Both the position numbers and the translations under genes were made by a program. Shown piece by piece: positions 17,735 through 25,938 of a DNA stretch of 64,000 nucleotides (position 1 is the first letter of the stretch; each line of letters begins with the position of its first letter). The notes beneath the pieces were generated by a model. That model was not told where the DNA came from and searched no databases. It saw only the letters and a program-made list of their open reading frames with translations. This stretch comes from Nocardia bovistercoris (GTDB taxonomy: Bacteria > Actinomycetota > Actinomycetes > Mycobacteriales > Mycobacteriaceae), in assembly GCF_015674855.1 (NCBI RefSeq), contig NZ_JADMLG010000027.1:1-64000 (forward strand), in the 5' to 3' direction.

Positions 17735-18697
17735 ATGAAGCTTATCGACCGGGTGTCGGCCATCAATTGGAATCGGGTGCCCGACGAGAAGGATGCCGAA
17801 GTCTGGGATCGACTCACCGGCAACTTCTGGCTGCCGGAGAAGGTGCCCGTCTCCAACGACATCCCCTCGTGGAACACCCTCACCGCCGACGAGAAGCAGC
17901 TCACCATGCGGGTGTTCACCGGACTCACCCTGCTCGACACCATCCAGGGCACCGTCGGCGCGGTGAGCCTGATCCCCGACGCGCTGACCCCGCACGAGGA
18001 GGCGGTGCTCACCAATATCGCGTTCATGGAGTCGGTGCACGCGAAGAGCTACAGCTCGATCTTCTCCACGCTGTGCTCGACCCGCGAGATCGACGACGCG
18101 TTCCGCTGGTCGGAGGAGAACCCCAACCTGCAACGCAAGGCCGAGATCGTCCTCGGCTACTACAACGGCGACGACCCGCTCAAACGCAAGGTCGCCTCGA
18201 CCCTGCTGGAGAGTTTCCTGTTCTACTCCGGCTTCTACCTGCCGATGCACTGGTCCTCGCGAGCCAAGCTCACCAACACCGCCGACATGATCCGCCTGAT
18301 CATCCGCGACGAGGCCGTGCACGGCTACTACATCGGCTACAAATACCAGCGAGGACTGGAACAGGTCACCCAGGCCGAGCGCGACGAGCTGAAGAACTAC
18401 ACCTTCGAACTGCTCTTCGAGCTCTACGACAACGAAGTGGACTACACCCAGGACCTCTACGACGAGGTCGGTCTCACCGAGGACGTCAAGAAGTTCCTGC
18501 GCTACAACGCCAACAAGGCACTGATGAACCTCGGCTACGAGGGCCTGTTCCCCAAGGACGAGACCGAGGTCAACCCGGCCATCCTGTCCGCGCTGTCCCC
18601 CAACGCCGACGAGAACCACGACTTCTTCTCCGGATCGGGTTCCAGCTATGTCATCGGCAAGGCTGTCAATACCGAGGACGAGGACTGGGAGTTCTGA
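17735..18697 (+). CDS. nrdF: Ribonucleotide reductase class Ib, beta subunit
   Basis: R2F subunit that carries the dimetal-tyrosyl cofactor for NrdE. 320 residues, normal length. Metal ligands are visible as D68 (LLDTIQ), E99 and H102 (MESVHAKSY), E159 (LLESF), and E193/H196 (RDEAVHGYY); the radical tyrosine is Y106 in HAKSYSSIF. ATG preceded by AAGGCAGG. In mycobacteria nrdF2 lies close to nrdHIE on the same strand; here nrdHIE is 18 kb away on the other strand. NrdI, encoded there, is expected to activate a manganese cofactor. Confidence 0.97.
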   Translation: MKLIDRVSAINWNRVPDEKDAEVWDRLTGNFWLPEKVPVSNDIPSWNTLTADEKQLTMRVFTGLTLLDTIQGTVGAVSLIPDALTPHEEAVLTNIAFMESVHAKSYSSIFSTLCSTREIDDAFRWSEENPNLQRKAEIVLGYYNGDDPLKRKVASTLLESFLFYSGFYLPMHWSSRAKLTNTADMIRLIIRDEAVHGYYIGYKYQRGLEQVTQAERDELKNYTFELLFELYDNEVDYTQDLYDEVGLTEDVKKFLRYNANKALMNLGYEGLFPKDETEVNPAILSALSPNADENHDFFSGSGSSYVIGKAVNTEDEDWEF

Positions 18698-18698
18698 G

Positions 18699-19664
18699 CT
18701 AGCGTCCCGGTGGCGGTCCACCGGGACCGCCGCCCGGTCCCCCGCCACTGCCCGGTCCCCCGCCGCCGGGTGGGCGACCGGGGGCGTTGCCCGATCCGGC
18801 GTTCGCGGATTTCGCTGCGACGCCGACGGTCAGGGCGATGTCGAGTCCGGTGGCGGGTGTTCCGGTGACGGCGGCGAGTTCGGCGTCCCAGCCGTCGCCG
18901 AATACATTGTCGGAGGCCAGACTCACGCCTGACAGGTTGCTCACACTTCGCGAGTAGCCCGAATCGTGGGCATAGACCTGTTCGCAGATCTGCTGCGGCA
19001 GCGCGATCTGGGACGTGAGGCGCGCGTTGTCGCCCGCGACGGCGGATTCCAGCGAGTCGAAGACCTCGAAATGGATGTGCGGCCAACGCCCGTCGTAGCA
19101 GGCGGGGAAGATCGTGGTATAGGTGACGGTTCCGGTGTCGTCGGCCACTTGGACGCCGCGCAGGTAGTTCTGGTCGGTGACGCCGTCGCTATAGAGCGAA
19201 TACTTGCCGGACCGGTCGCAGTGCCAGACGTAGACGGCCATGCCCGCGCCCGCCGCGCCGTCGCGCGTGAGATCGAGCATCCGCAGGCGCAACGTGGTCA
19301 CGACGCCTTGTGCGACACCGGAATACGCTCCGAAGCTGCTCGTGAGATCGGAGCGGACGACCCCGGATTCGATCAGGACATTCGGGCCGTTGGACCCGTC
19401 GCCGGGATACGGACCGGCCGTCTCCTGCGGCATGGTCGCCGTCGCCGAGTCGGTTGTCGCGACCTCTGCCGTCGACCCGCCTGCCGTCGACCCGCCCGCC
19501 GTCGACCCCTCGTCGGCGGTCGAGCAGGCCGCGGCGGCGATGCCCGCGCCCGCCGCCCCCATCAGGTAGAACGCTCGCCGACGTGACATCACCCGCAGAT
19601 CGTGGGCCAGACCCAGATCGTGTTCGTGCGCGTCACCCGTCCCGCGTCGTGCGAAGGGACTCAT
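18699..19664 (-). CDS. Secreted intradiol ring-cleavage dioxygenase-like lipoprotein
   Basis: A 321-residue exported protein related to protocatechuate/catechol intradiol dioxygenases, which open aromatic diols with Fe(III) and O2. Near the start SRRRAFYLMG (27-36) is a twin-arginine-like signal followed by a lipobox ending at Cys47, then a Gly/Ser/Thr linker with three GGSTA-type repeats. The iron ligands are intact: Tyr155 (DRSGKYSL), Tyr190 (PACYDGRW), His196 and His198 (PHIHFEVF). The C-terminus is an unusual Gly/Pro-rich tail. The HDLGLAHDL motif before the signal occurs in homologues, so the ATG at 19664 with AAAGGA upstream is preferred. Substrate unknown; plant-derived aromatics are plausible. 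Confidence 0.85.
   Translation of the reverse strand: MSPFARRGTGDAHEHDLGLAHDLRVMSRRRAFYLMGAAGAGIAAAACSTADEGSTAGGSTAGGSTAEVATTDSATATMPQETAGPYPGDGSNGPNVLIESGVVRSDLTSSFGAYSGVAQGVVTTLRLRMLDLTRDGAAGAGMAVYVWHCDRSGKYSLYSDGVTDQNYLRGVQVADDTGTVTYTTIFPACYDGRWPHIHFEVFDSLESAVAGDNARLTSQIALPQQICEQVYAHDSGYSRSVSNLSGVSLASDNVFGDGWDAELAAVTGTPATGLDIALTVGVAAKSANAGSGNAPGRPPGGGGPGSGGGPGGGPGGPPPGR
18704..18727 (+). terminator. Hairpin after nrdF inside the convergent gene end
   Basis: Ten-bp perfect stem (18704-18713 with 18718-18727) with 4-nt loop, 7 nt after the nrdF stop. It overlaps the Gly/Pro-rich 3' end of the opposing dioxygenase gene and could act in both directions. Confidence 0.6.
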
Positions 19665-19760
19665 TCGCATTCCTTTCGTCGTTTCCGCATCGACGCTAGG
19701 AAGGCGAACTCCTCGGTTCCGGTGATGATGCCGGCAATTCGCTGCGAGTGGATCCTCCGG

Positions 19761-21146
19761 TCAGATGCCGAGCACCAATTTGGCCGTGGTGAAGTAGATG
19801 ATCAGGCCGGTGGCATCCACGAGGGTGGTCACCATGGGCGCGGAGACCACGGCCGGGTCGATGCGGGCCTTCTTGGCGAGCAGCGGCATGGTGCCGCCGA
19901 TCGTCGCGGCCCAACCGCAGATCAGGACCAGGGTGATGCCGACCACGATGGCGATCTTGGCGCCGACGAACAGCGCGCCGATCAGCACGCCCGCCGAGGC
20001 CAGCATCGCGCCGAGCACCAGCCCGACCCGGCATTCACGCCAGATGACCCGCAGCAGATCCGATCCGCGCACCTCGCCGACCGCGACCGCGCGCACGCAC
20101 GCCGTGGCCGCCTGCGCGCCCGCGTTGCCGCCGGCGCCGATCAGCAGCGGGATGAAAAGGGCCAGGTGGGCGGCCTGTTCCAGGGTGCCCTGGAAGAAAT
20201 CGGTGACGCTCACCGTGAGCGTGGCCGCGAACAGCAACAGCAGCAGCCACAGCGCGCGGTAGCGGGCCAACTGGAAGACCCCGGCCGCCATGTAGTGCCC
20301 GGCCCACGGCGCCGAACCGGCCTGTTTGGCGACGTCCTCGCTGTCGGCGGCCTCGATGACCTCCACCGCGTCATCGATGGTGAGCAGTCCGACCAGGCGG
20401 TTCTCGCTGTCCACGACGGGCATGTTCAGGTCGTTCGTCTCGCGCATGAGCCTGGCCGCGCGCTCGGCCGAATCGGTGGCGCGCACGAACGCGGGCTCGG
20501 TCACCACCAATGCGGCGACCTCGGTGTCGGGGCCCGCGAGCACCAGCTCGCGCAATTCCACGATGCCCATGAGGCGGCGGCCCGCGTCGACGACCGGCAG
20601 CGTGTACACCGTCTCGGCGTTGACGCCCTTGGCCCGCACCGTGTGCAGGGCCTCGGCCACCGTCAGATTGCGCGGCAGCGCAACGACTTCCGGCGTCATG
20701 TAGAGGCCGACCGAACCCTCGGGGTAGCCGAGCAGCGACGCCGTCATCCTGCGCTCGCGCGGACTCAGCCCGGCCAGCACCTTCTTGGCGACCTTGGCGG
20801 GCGCCTCGTGCAGCATCCGCGCGCGGTCGTCGGGCGCCATCCGCTCGACCAGATCGCGAAAACTCTGGTCGCGCAACCCTTCCAGAATCTGCTGCTGATC
20901 GACGGGCTCGAGTTCCTCGAACACCGCGAGCGCCCGGTCCTTGGGCAGCAGCCGGAACGCGACACCCGCCTGCACGGCGTCCATACGGGCGAGTTGATCG
21001 GCGATGACATGCGGCGGGTGGTCGCCGAGCCAGTCCAGCGCGGCGTCGACCCGGTGGGTTTCGGCGATGTCACGCAGGGAGTCCGACAGCGTCGGGCGGT
21101 CTTCGACGCGCGGCGGACGTACTTCGACGAGATCGGTCTGCGACAT
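19761..21146 (-). CDS. mgtE: Magnesium transporter MgtE
   Basis: A 461-residue Mg2+ channel. Order of domains: N-terminal helical MgtE_N domain (~25-130, PKDRALAVFEELEPVDQQQILEGL), tandem CBS domains (~145-265, YMTPEVVALP and LMRETNDLNMPVVDSENRLVGLLT), and five C-terminal membrane helices with IPLLIGAGGNAGAQAATACVR, the family's conserved pore segment. Mg2+ binding between the CBS and N domains is known to close the channel. The ATG has GAGGATC upstream. A short leader ORF with a perfect ribosome site precedes it. Confidence 0.95.
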   Translation of the reverse strand: MSQTDLVEVRPPRVEDRPTLSDSLRDIAETHRVDAALDWLGDHPPHVIADQLARMDAVQAGVAFRLLPKDRALAVFEELEPVDQQQILEGLRDQSFRDLVERMAPDDRARMLHEAPAKVAKKVLAGLSPRERRMTASLLGYPEGSVGLYMTPEVVALPRNLTVAEALHTVRAKGVNAETVYTLPVVDAGRRLMGIVELRELVLAGPDTEVAALVVTEPAFVRATDSAERAARLMRETNDLNMPVVDSENRLVGLLTIDDAVEVIEAADSEDVAKQAGSAPWAGHYMAAGVFQLARYRALWLLLLLFAATLTVSVTDFFQGTLEQAAHLALFIPLLIGAGGNAGAQAATACVRAVAVGEVRGSDLLRVIWRECRVGLVLGAMLASAGVLIGALFVGAKIAIVVGITLVLICGWAATIGGTMPLLAKKARIDPAVVSAPMVTTLVDATGLIIYFTTAKLVLGI

Positions 21147-21546
21147 GGGTGATCCTCAGCACACGGCGGGGTGAAGGAGTGAATCGATGACGACGTGGTC
21201 ACACCGCGAGGCGCCCGCTCACGACCGATTCAGCGAAATGCCGAGGAGAAAGACGTTCGGTCAGTACGAAGGAGCGGCGCCGCGCGGCCTTCGACTGGGA
21301 GGTTCACTGCACATGGCACCCACCTCCTGGTCGTCGTCACGACGGCGATCGCCACCGTCGATTTTCCGCCTCGCGCCCCATGCCGGGTGCGCTGCTTCCT
21401 CAGGAAGGATACATGCGCCGACGCCGCACACCACATCGGCGGGCGCGCCGAGGCCGAGCCACCGCCGAAACTTCACCGCACCGACGCCGGGCGTGCACCG
21501 CACCGATATCGCGCGGGGTCGGCGACGCGAATTCGCCGCCGCGTGT
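21147..21546. other. mgtE leader and intergenic region
   Basis: About 400 nt upstream of mgtE. Apart from the leader ORF no gene is evident. I searched by eye for the M-box core and did not find it. Confidence 0.5.
21261..21314 (-). CDS. Candidate 17-residue leader peptide of mgtE
   Basis: ATG-started frame encoding MCSEPPSRRPRGAAPSY, with AGGAGGT (21322-21328) exactly 7 nt upstream, the best ribosome site in this part of the window. It ends 114 nt before mgtE. An acidic residue plus prolines near the start followed by arginines resembles the layout of enterobacterial MgtL, whose translation senses Mg2+. A weak 6-bp stem (21223-21228 with 21257-21262) begins at its stop codon. Expression and function are inference. 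Confidence 0.5.
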   Translation of the reverse strand: MCSEPPSRRPRGAAPSY

Positions 21547-21810
21547 TCACGGTTGGGCGAGAAGGGTGGCCGCGACGGCCGTCTCGACCTCCGGCCGGGT
21601 CGCGGTGTGCCACACCCGGTCGGGCACGGGCTCGGTCTGGACGCCGAACAGGAACAGGTGCGCGACCTGCGGGTACAGCGCCCGGTGCACGTCGAGACGG
21701 TCGTCGATCATGTGCGTGACCGACAACCGCGCGCAGTGCACGGCTTTCTCCGCGCGGGCGCGGCAGAAACGCACGTTCGCGCGCGGGATGCCGCTGAGCA
21801 GGAGGGTTAC
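21547..21810 (-). pseudogene. Remnant of a HAD-like phosphatase gene, C-terminal half only
   Basis: The frame encodes about 87 residues with a recognisable C-terminal pattern of small HAD-like proteins: RANVRFCRARAEKAVHC, THMIDDRLDVHRAL, VAHLFLFGVQ, then a WHTATRPEVETAV end. The part that should carry the N-terminal catalytic DxD motif is missing; upstream the frame runs antisense through the iclR gene. I read this as a 5'-truncated gene left after rearrangement. It could still be translated from a GTG near 21810, but no ribosome site was found. Confidence 0.5.
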
Positions 21811-21906
21811 GCGCAGCGAGCGTCGAACGGTTGTCCGTGCCTGCGCGAGCGGGGACAGTTGCGCGCGGGGCCGAAACCGGCGGGCCCGGAGATGCGAGGA
21901 CGACGC

Positions 21907-22648
21907 CATGGCCACCACCGACCAGCCCCGTTCGGGTTCGCAGGCCGTCGAACGGGCCATCCACCTGCTCAATTGCTTCGAAGGCGACGATCCGGAACTG
22001 TCGATCAGCCAGCTCGCGCATCTGGCGGGCGTACCGGTCAGCACCGCGCACCGGCTCGCGCAGGCGCTGGTGCGCGGGCGACTGCTGGAACAGGATCCGA
22101 TCACCGATCGCTACCGGGTCGGGCACGGTCTCGCCGTCCTCGCCCGTCCCGCGCTGACCAGGCTCGGCCTGGATTCCGCCGCGCCGCATATGTACGCGCT
22201 GGCCGCGGGCATCAAGATCACGGCCACCCTCAGCGTCGCCGAAGCCGACGAAGCGGTCACCGTCTTGCAAGCCCGTCCGCCCGTGCACTTCTGCTTCCAC
22301 CAACTGCCGCGCGCCCGTCGACCGCTGCGCTCCAGTGCCACCGGCCGCGCCCTGCTCGCCTGGTCCCCCGCCGACAGCGGCCTGCGCACCGATCTGGACC
22401 TGGTGCGCCGCAAGGGTTTCGCGGTCGAGGAATTCGAATGGCAGGACCCCGAGGACAACGACCCGGTCCGCTCCATCGCCGTCCCCGTCTTCGGCCGCGA
22501 CCGCCAGGTGTGGGGCGCACTCGGCGTCCAAGCCCGCTCGGCCCGCCTCGACGACGTCCTCATCCGCGAAATCCTGCCCGCCATGCGCCAGATAGCGGGC
22601 CGCATCGGCACCGTCGTCCAGAGGAACTCCTGCGCGACCGCGGAGTAG
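21907..22648 (+). CDS. IclR family transcriptional regulator
   Basis: A 246-residue regulator. N-terminal winged helix-turn-helix (residues ~14-75: VERAIHLLNCFEGDDPELS, LAGVPVSTAHRLAQALVRG) and C-terminal IclR effector domain (~85-240: SSATGRALLAW, RSIAVPVFGRDRQVWGALG). ATG with GAGGACGACG upstream. It is convergent with the TauD gene and next to a gene remnant, so its target is not obvious; the sulfur operon is the nearest candidate. Confidence 0.88.
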
Positions 22649-22863
22649 CGAAGCGCCACCCCGGATCGAGCCCTGTCCTCGCCAGGATTCACAGCGACCC
22701 TTTCCGAGCACACCGGGAGCGGGCATACCCGTCACACCGGCGCGCGATGTCGACGCCGCCGACGGTCTGCGCGCGGGCGGTCGGGTTCGAAATGTCCACC
22801 CGCACTGAGTGAAACCTCGTGACCGAGGAGCTCACAGGGCGGCGCCGATCGCGACGGGAGTGG

Positions 22864-22891
22864 TCCGGCCGGACGGGATCGTCCGGCCGGA
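22864..22891. terminator. Bidirectional hairpin between iclR and tauD-like gene
   Basis: Eleven-bp perfect stem (22864-22874 with 22881-22891), 6-nt loop, placed 10 nt from the TauD stop between convergent genes. It most likely ends the organosulfur operon. Confidence 0.7.
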
Positions 22892-22901
22892 TTCCGGGGT
22901 G

Positions 22902-23900
22902 CTACGCGCCCTTGAACGCCGCGCCCGAGATCGGGGTCGACGGTTGGCCGTCGATGCCGACGGGGATCTCGCCTTCGAGGGTGGTGCGGTAGAGCACGCG
23001 GGTGACGTCGAGGTGGTCGAGGTCACTGGGGGCCAGGTGCGCGGTGGCGCGGTTGTCCCAGAACGCGATGCTGCCCCGCTCCCAGCGGAAGCGGACGGTG
23101 TAGGCGGGTTGGGCGATCTCGTCGAACAGCAGTTTCAGGATCGCGTCGGACTGGTCGGGGCGAAGGCCGACGATGCGGGTGGTGAAGCCGGGATTGACGA
23201 ACAGGGCGCGTTCGCCGGTCACCGGATGCACGCGGACCACCGGGTGTTCGGTGACCAGCGGGGCGGTGGCGACCTTCTTGGCATAGTCGCTGTCGGCGTC
23301 CCACACCGGCCTGCTGCCGCCGAAGCGGTGTTCGGCGCGCAGTCCGTCGACGAAGCGGCGCAACGCGTCCGGCAGGTTCTCGTAGGCGGCGACCAGGTTG
23401 GTCCAGCGGGTGTCGCCGCCGCGTTCCGGGGCGATCTCGGCGCGCAGGATCGACGCCGCAGGGGGGTTGATCAGCGGGGACACATCGGTGTGCCACTGGT
23501 TGGTGTAGCTGAATTTCTTTACGCCGAAACGCTTTTCGTAGAGGCGGCTGTCGACGGCGAGGATCTCCGGGAATTCGGTCGGCGCGTCGTCGTCGTAGGG
23601 GTGCGACGGGGTGACGGCGCCGAACCGGCGGGAGAACGCGATCTGTTCGGCGTGACCGATGTGCTGGTCGCGGAAGAACAGCACCTTGTATTCGTAGAGC
23701 GCGGCGGAGATCGTCGCGACCTGCGCCTCGGTCAGGGTTTCGCGCAGGTCGACACCGCTGATGTCGGCGCCGATATGGCCTGCGACGGGGGTGACCTGAA
23801 CGGTGTCGGCGGCAATATCGGTGCCGAGACTGTCGGCGGCAATATCGGTGCCGAGACTGTCGGCGGCGGTGGTGACGGGGTTTTCGTGCACTGCGGTCAT
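22902..23900 (-). CDS. TauD/TfdA family Fe(II)/2-oxoglutarate-dependent dioxygenase
   Basis: A 332-residue dioxygenase expected to split sulfonates or sulfate esters to sulfite/sulfate using 2-oxoglutarate and O2. The iron triad is visible: QWHTDV (His, Asp) and NRATAH (distal His), with VRFRWERGSIAFWDN carrying the 2-oxoglutarate-binding arginine region. The N-terminus has a 9-residue duplication (ADSLGTDIA twice) from a 27-bp tandem repeat. It is last in the minus-strand organosulfur operon, 124 nt behind the ferredoxin gene. Exact substrate unknown: taurine, alkyl sulfonates or alkyl sulfates. Confidence 0.9.
   Translation of the reverse strand: MTAVHENPVTTAADSLGTDIAADSLGTDIAADTVQVTPVAGHIGADISGVDLRETLTEAQVATISAALYEYKVLFFRDQHIGHAEQIAFSRRFGAVTPSHPYDDDAPTEFPEILAVDSRLYEKRFGVKKFSYTNQWHTDVSPLINPPAASILRAEIAPERGGDTRWTNLVAAYENLPDALRRFVDGLRAEHRFGGSRPVWDADSDYAKKVATAPLVTEHPVVRVHPVTGERALFVNPGFTTRIVGLRPDQSDAILKLLFDEIAQPAYTVRFRWERGSIAFWDNRATAHLAPSDLDHLDVTRVLYRTTLEGEIPVGIDGQPSTPISGAAFKGA
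23804..23857. repeat. 27-bp tandem duplication inside the TauD-like gene
   Basis: Two identical 27-bp units (23804-23830, 23831-23857) and the start of a third. It preserves frame and adds nine residues to the disordered N-terminus, suggesting recent slippage. Confidence 0.9.
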
Positions 23901-24024
23901 GGCAAACTCACTTGGGGAGAACGGGTTCGGGCGGGAGTTGCGCCGAAGCGACAGGCGCTGCGGCAGATTCGCATGAAGTCGACCGCGCGCCGCCGGGTCA
24001 GCGCGGGCACAGGGGGGCGGGCGG

Positions 24025-24351
24025 TCACGGCAGTTCCGGGCCGATGGCGAAGCGCGCGCCGAGTCGTCCGCCGCCCCAGCCGAGTTCGCTGCGGTAGCTG
24101 CCGAGCAGGCCGTGCTCGATCAGGTAGGACTCCTCGCGCTGCGGATCCTCCGGTGGCAGCGCTTCGGTGCGCGGCGCCACGAACAGGGCGTCGACCGGGC
24201 AGTACGCCTCGCACATGAAGCAGGTCTGGCAGTCCGAGCGGCGGGCGAGCACCGGCACCCCGTCCGCGCCGCGATCGAAGACGTGGGTGGGGCATACATC
24301 GATGCAGGCGTCGCAGGCGATGCAGCGTTCGGCGGAGACGACCTCGATCAT
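24025..24351 (-). CDS. Ferredoxin family protein, 2x[4Fe-4S]
   Basis: A 108-residue electron carrier with two clusters: CIACDACIDVCP at residues ~10-21 and CQTCFMCEAYCP at ~40-51, both CxxCxxCxxxCP. Its ATG overlaps the stop of the FAD oxidoreductase gene (ATGA), so the two are made together; such flavoprotein-ferredoxin pairs recall adenylylsulfate reductase AprA-AprB. It may pass electrons to or from the flavoprotein in organosulfur use; the partner reaction is not known. Confidence 0.9.
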   Translation of the reverse strand: MIEVVSAERCIACDACIDVCPTHVFDRGADGVPVLARRSDCQTCFMCEAYCPVDALFVAPRTEALPPEDPQREESYLIEHGLLGSYRSELGWGGGRLGARFAIGPELP

Positions 24352-25934
24352 GCCGAAACCCGTTCGCCCGCGGCCAGGAAGACCGGTTCCGGCGCGGTCC
24401 ACACCTCGTCGAGTCCGCCGGTGATGATCCGGTGGTGCTGGGCCGGATCGAGGTCGGGGTATTCCTCGCGCCGCGCCATGCCTCGGGATTCGGTGCGGGC
24501 CAGCGCCGCGTTGTACATCCAGCGAGCGTGCGCGGTCATCGCGGCGGCCGAGCGCACCTTCGACGGATCGGCTTCGGTGTGGTCGAGTCCGGTGCGCGCG
24601 GCGCGCCAGATCTCGTCGAGTGCGGCCAGCGCCGGACGCAACCGGTCGCCGTGGCGCAGGTAGTTCTTCTCGTAGGGCAGTACTTCGCGCTGCACGGCCG
24701 CGACGATCTCGGTGTGCGTGAGACCCGCGTCGGGGCGGCCGGTTGGGCGCAGACCGACACCGCCCGCGCCGACGCGTCTGCGCTCGGCCGACGCACTCGA
24801 CTGCCGCCGGGCGAACCGGGCCGCGCCCGCGCCGGCCCAACTGCCCGAGGACATGGCCCATGCCGCGTTATGGCTGCCGCCGCCGGTGAAGCCGCCGCAG
24901 ATCAGCTCGCGGGTCGCGACGTCACCGGCCACGAACAGGCCGGGGACGCCGGTGGAGCAGTCCGCGCCCGCGACCCGCACGCCGCCGGTGCCGCGCACGG
25001 TGGCCTCGAGCAGCAGGGTGATCGGGAACCGTTCGGTGAAGGGGTCGATGCCGAGGCGGTCGAAGGTGAGGAAGAAATTGGGCTGTCCGCGCCGCATGGC
25101 CCGCCGCTGTGCTTCGTCGGCCAGATCCAATGTGCAGTAGACCGGTTCGTCGAGCAGGGTGCGCGCGATCACCGAGCGTCCGCCCTTGCTCGACGCGCCT
25201 TCCAGCGGCTCGCCGTTGCCGAGGTAGAAGGTGGCGAAGGAGTAGTAGGCGGTCTTGGTGACCGAGGTGAACGCGGGCGCGATGGCGTAGGCGTTGGAGA
25301 ACTCCATCCCCGACAGTTCCGCGCCCGCCTCGACCGCCATGAGCGCGCCGTCGCCGGTGTTCACGTCGCAGCCGAGGGTTTTCGACTGGAACGCGCAGCC
25401 GCCGGTGGCCAGGACGACCGCGCGGGCGTGCACGTCGACGCGCGCGCCGTCGGAGAGCCGGTGCAGGCGCGCGCCCGCCACGGTGCCGTCGGCGGTGCGC
25501 AGCAGTTCGACGGCCGGGGTGTGGTCGAGGATGCGGACGCCGGCGCGACGAACCCGAAGCCGTTGGCGCTTCATGTATTCCGGGCCTTGGACGCCGGTGC
25601 GCAGCGATTTGCCCTCCGGCGTCACCGGGAACGGGTAGCGGCCCTGTTCGGCGAGTTCGTTGACGAGTTCGTAGGTTTCGTCGAGCACCCTGGCCATCCA
25701 GTCGCGGTCGGCCAGGTAGCCGCCGAGGCCTTCACGACTGGCCATGGCACGCTCGCGCAGCTCCGGTTCGGGTTCCACGTACCAGATCCCGGTGCCCGCG
25801 GCTGCGGTCGCGCCGCTGCTGCCGCAGAAACCCTTGTCCGCCAACGTGACCGTGGCGCCCGCCGCGGCGGCCTTCAACGCGGCCCAGGTGCCCGCGGGTC
25901 CGCCGCCGATCACCAGTACATCGGTTTCGCTCAT
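24348..25934 (-). CDS. FAD-dependent oxidoreductase of the fumarate reductase/AprA-like flavoprotein group
   Basis: A 528-residue flavoprotein. N-terminal dinucleotide motif VLVIGGGPAGTWAA (6-19), a second FAD stretch AVVLATGGCAFQSKT, and GLFVAGDVATRELICGGFTGGG before the C-terminal helical domain, as in succinate dehydrogenase/adenylylsulfate reductase flavoproteins. It is translationally coupled to the downstream ferredoxin and sits 4 nt after the MFS gene, within the ssu-like operon. I infer a redox step on a sulfur compound, but substrate and direction are unknown. Confidence 0.85.
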   Translation of the reverse strand: MSETDVLVIGGGPAGTWAALKAAAAGATVTLADKGFCGSSGATAAAGTGIWYVEPEPELRERAMASREGLGGYLADRDWMARVLDETYELVNELAEQGRYPFPVTPEGKSLRTGVQGPEYMKRQRLRVRRAGVRILDHTPAVELLRTADGTVAGARLHRLSDGARVDVHARAVVLATGGCAFQSKTLGCDVNTGDGALMAVEAGAELSGMEFSNAYAIAPAFTSVTKTAYYSFATFYLGNGEPLEGASSKGGRSVIARTLLDEPVYCTLDLADEAQRRAMRRGQPNFFLTFDRLGIDPFTERFPITLLLEATVRGTGGVRVAGADCSTGVPGLFVAGDVATRELICGGFTGGGSHNAAWAMSSGSWAGAGAARFARRQSSASAERRRVGAGGVGLRPTGRPDAGLTHTEIVAAVQREVLPYEKNYLRHGDRLRPALAALDEIWRAARTGLDHTEADPSKVRSAAAMTAHARWMYNAALARTESRGMARREEYPDLDPAQHHRIITGGLDEVWTAPEPVFLAAGERVSA

Positions 25935-25938
25935 GATG

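Noticed and set aside
21147..21400. M-box magnesium riboswitch before mgtE
   Set aside because: No GUUAGGUGAGG-like or GCUGCUGCCC-like core found by eye on the minus strand.
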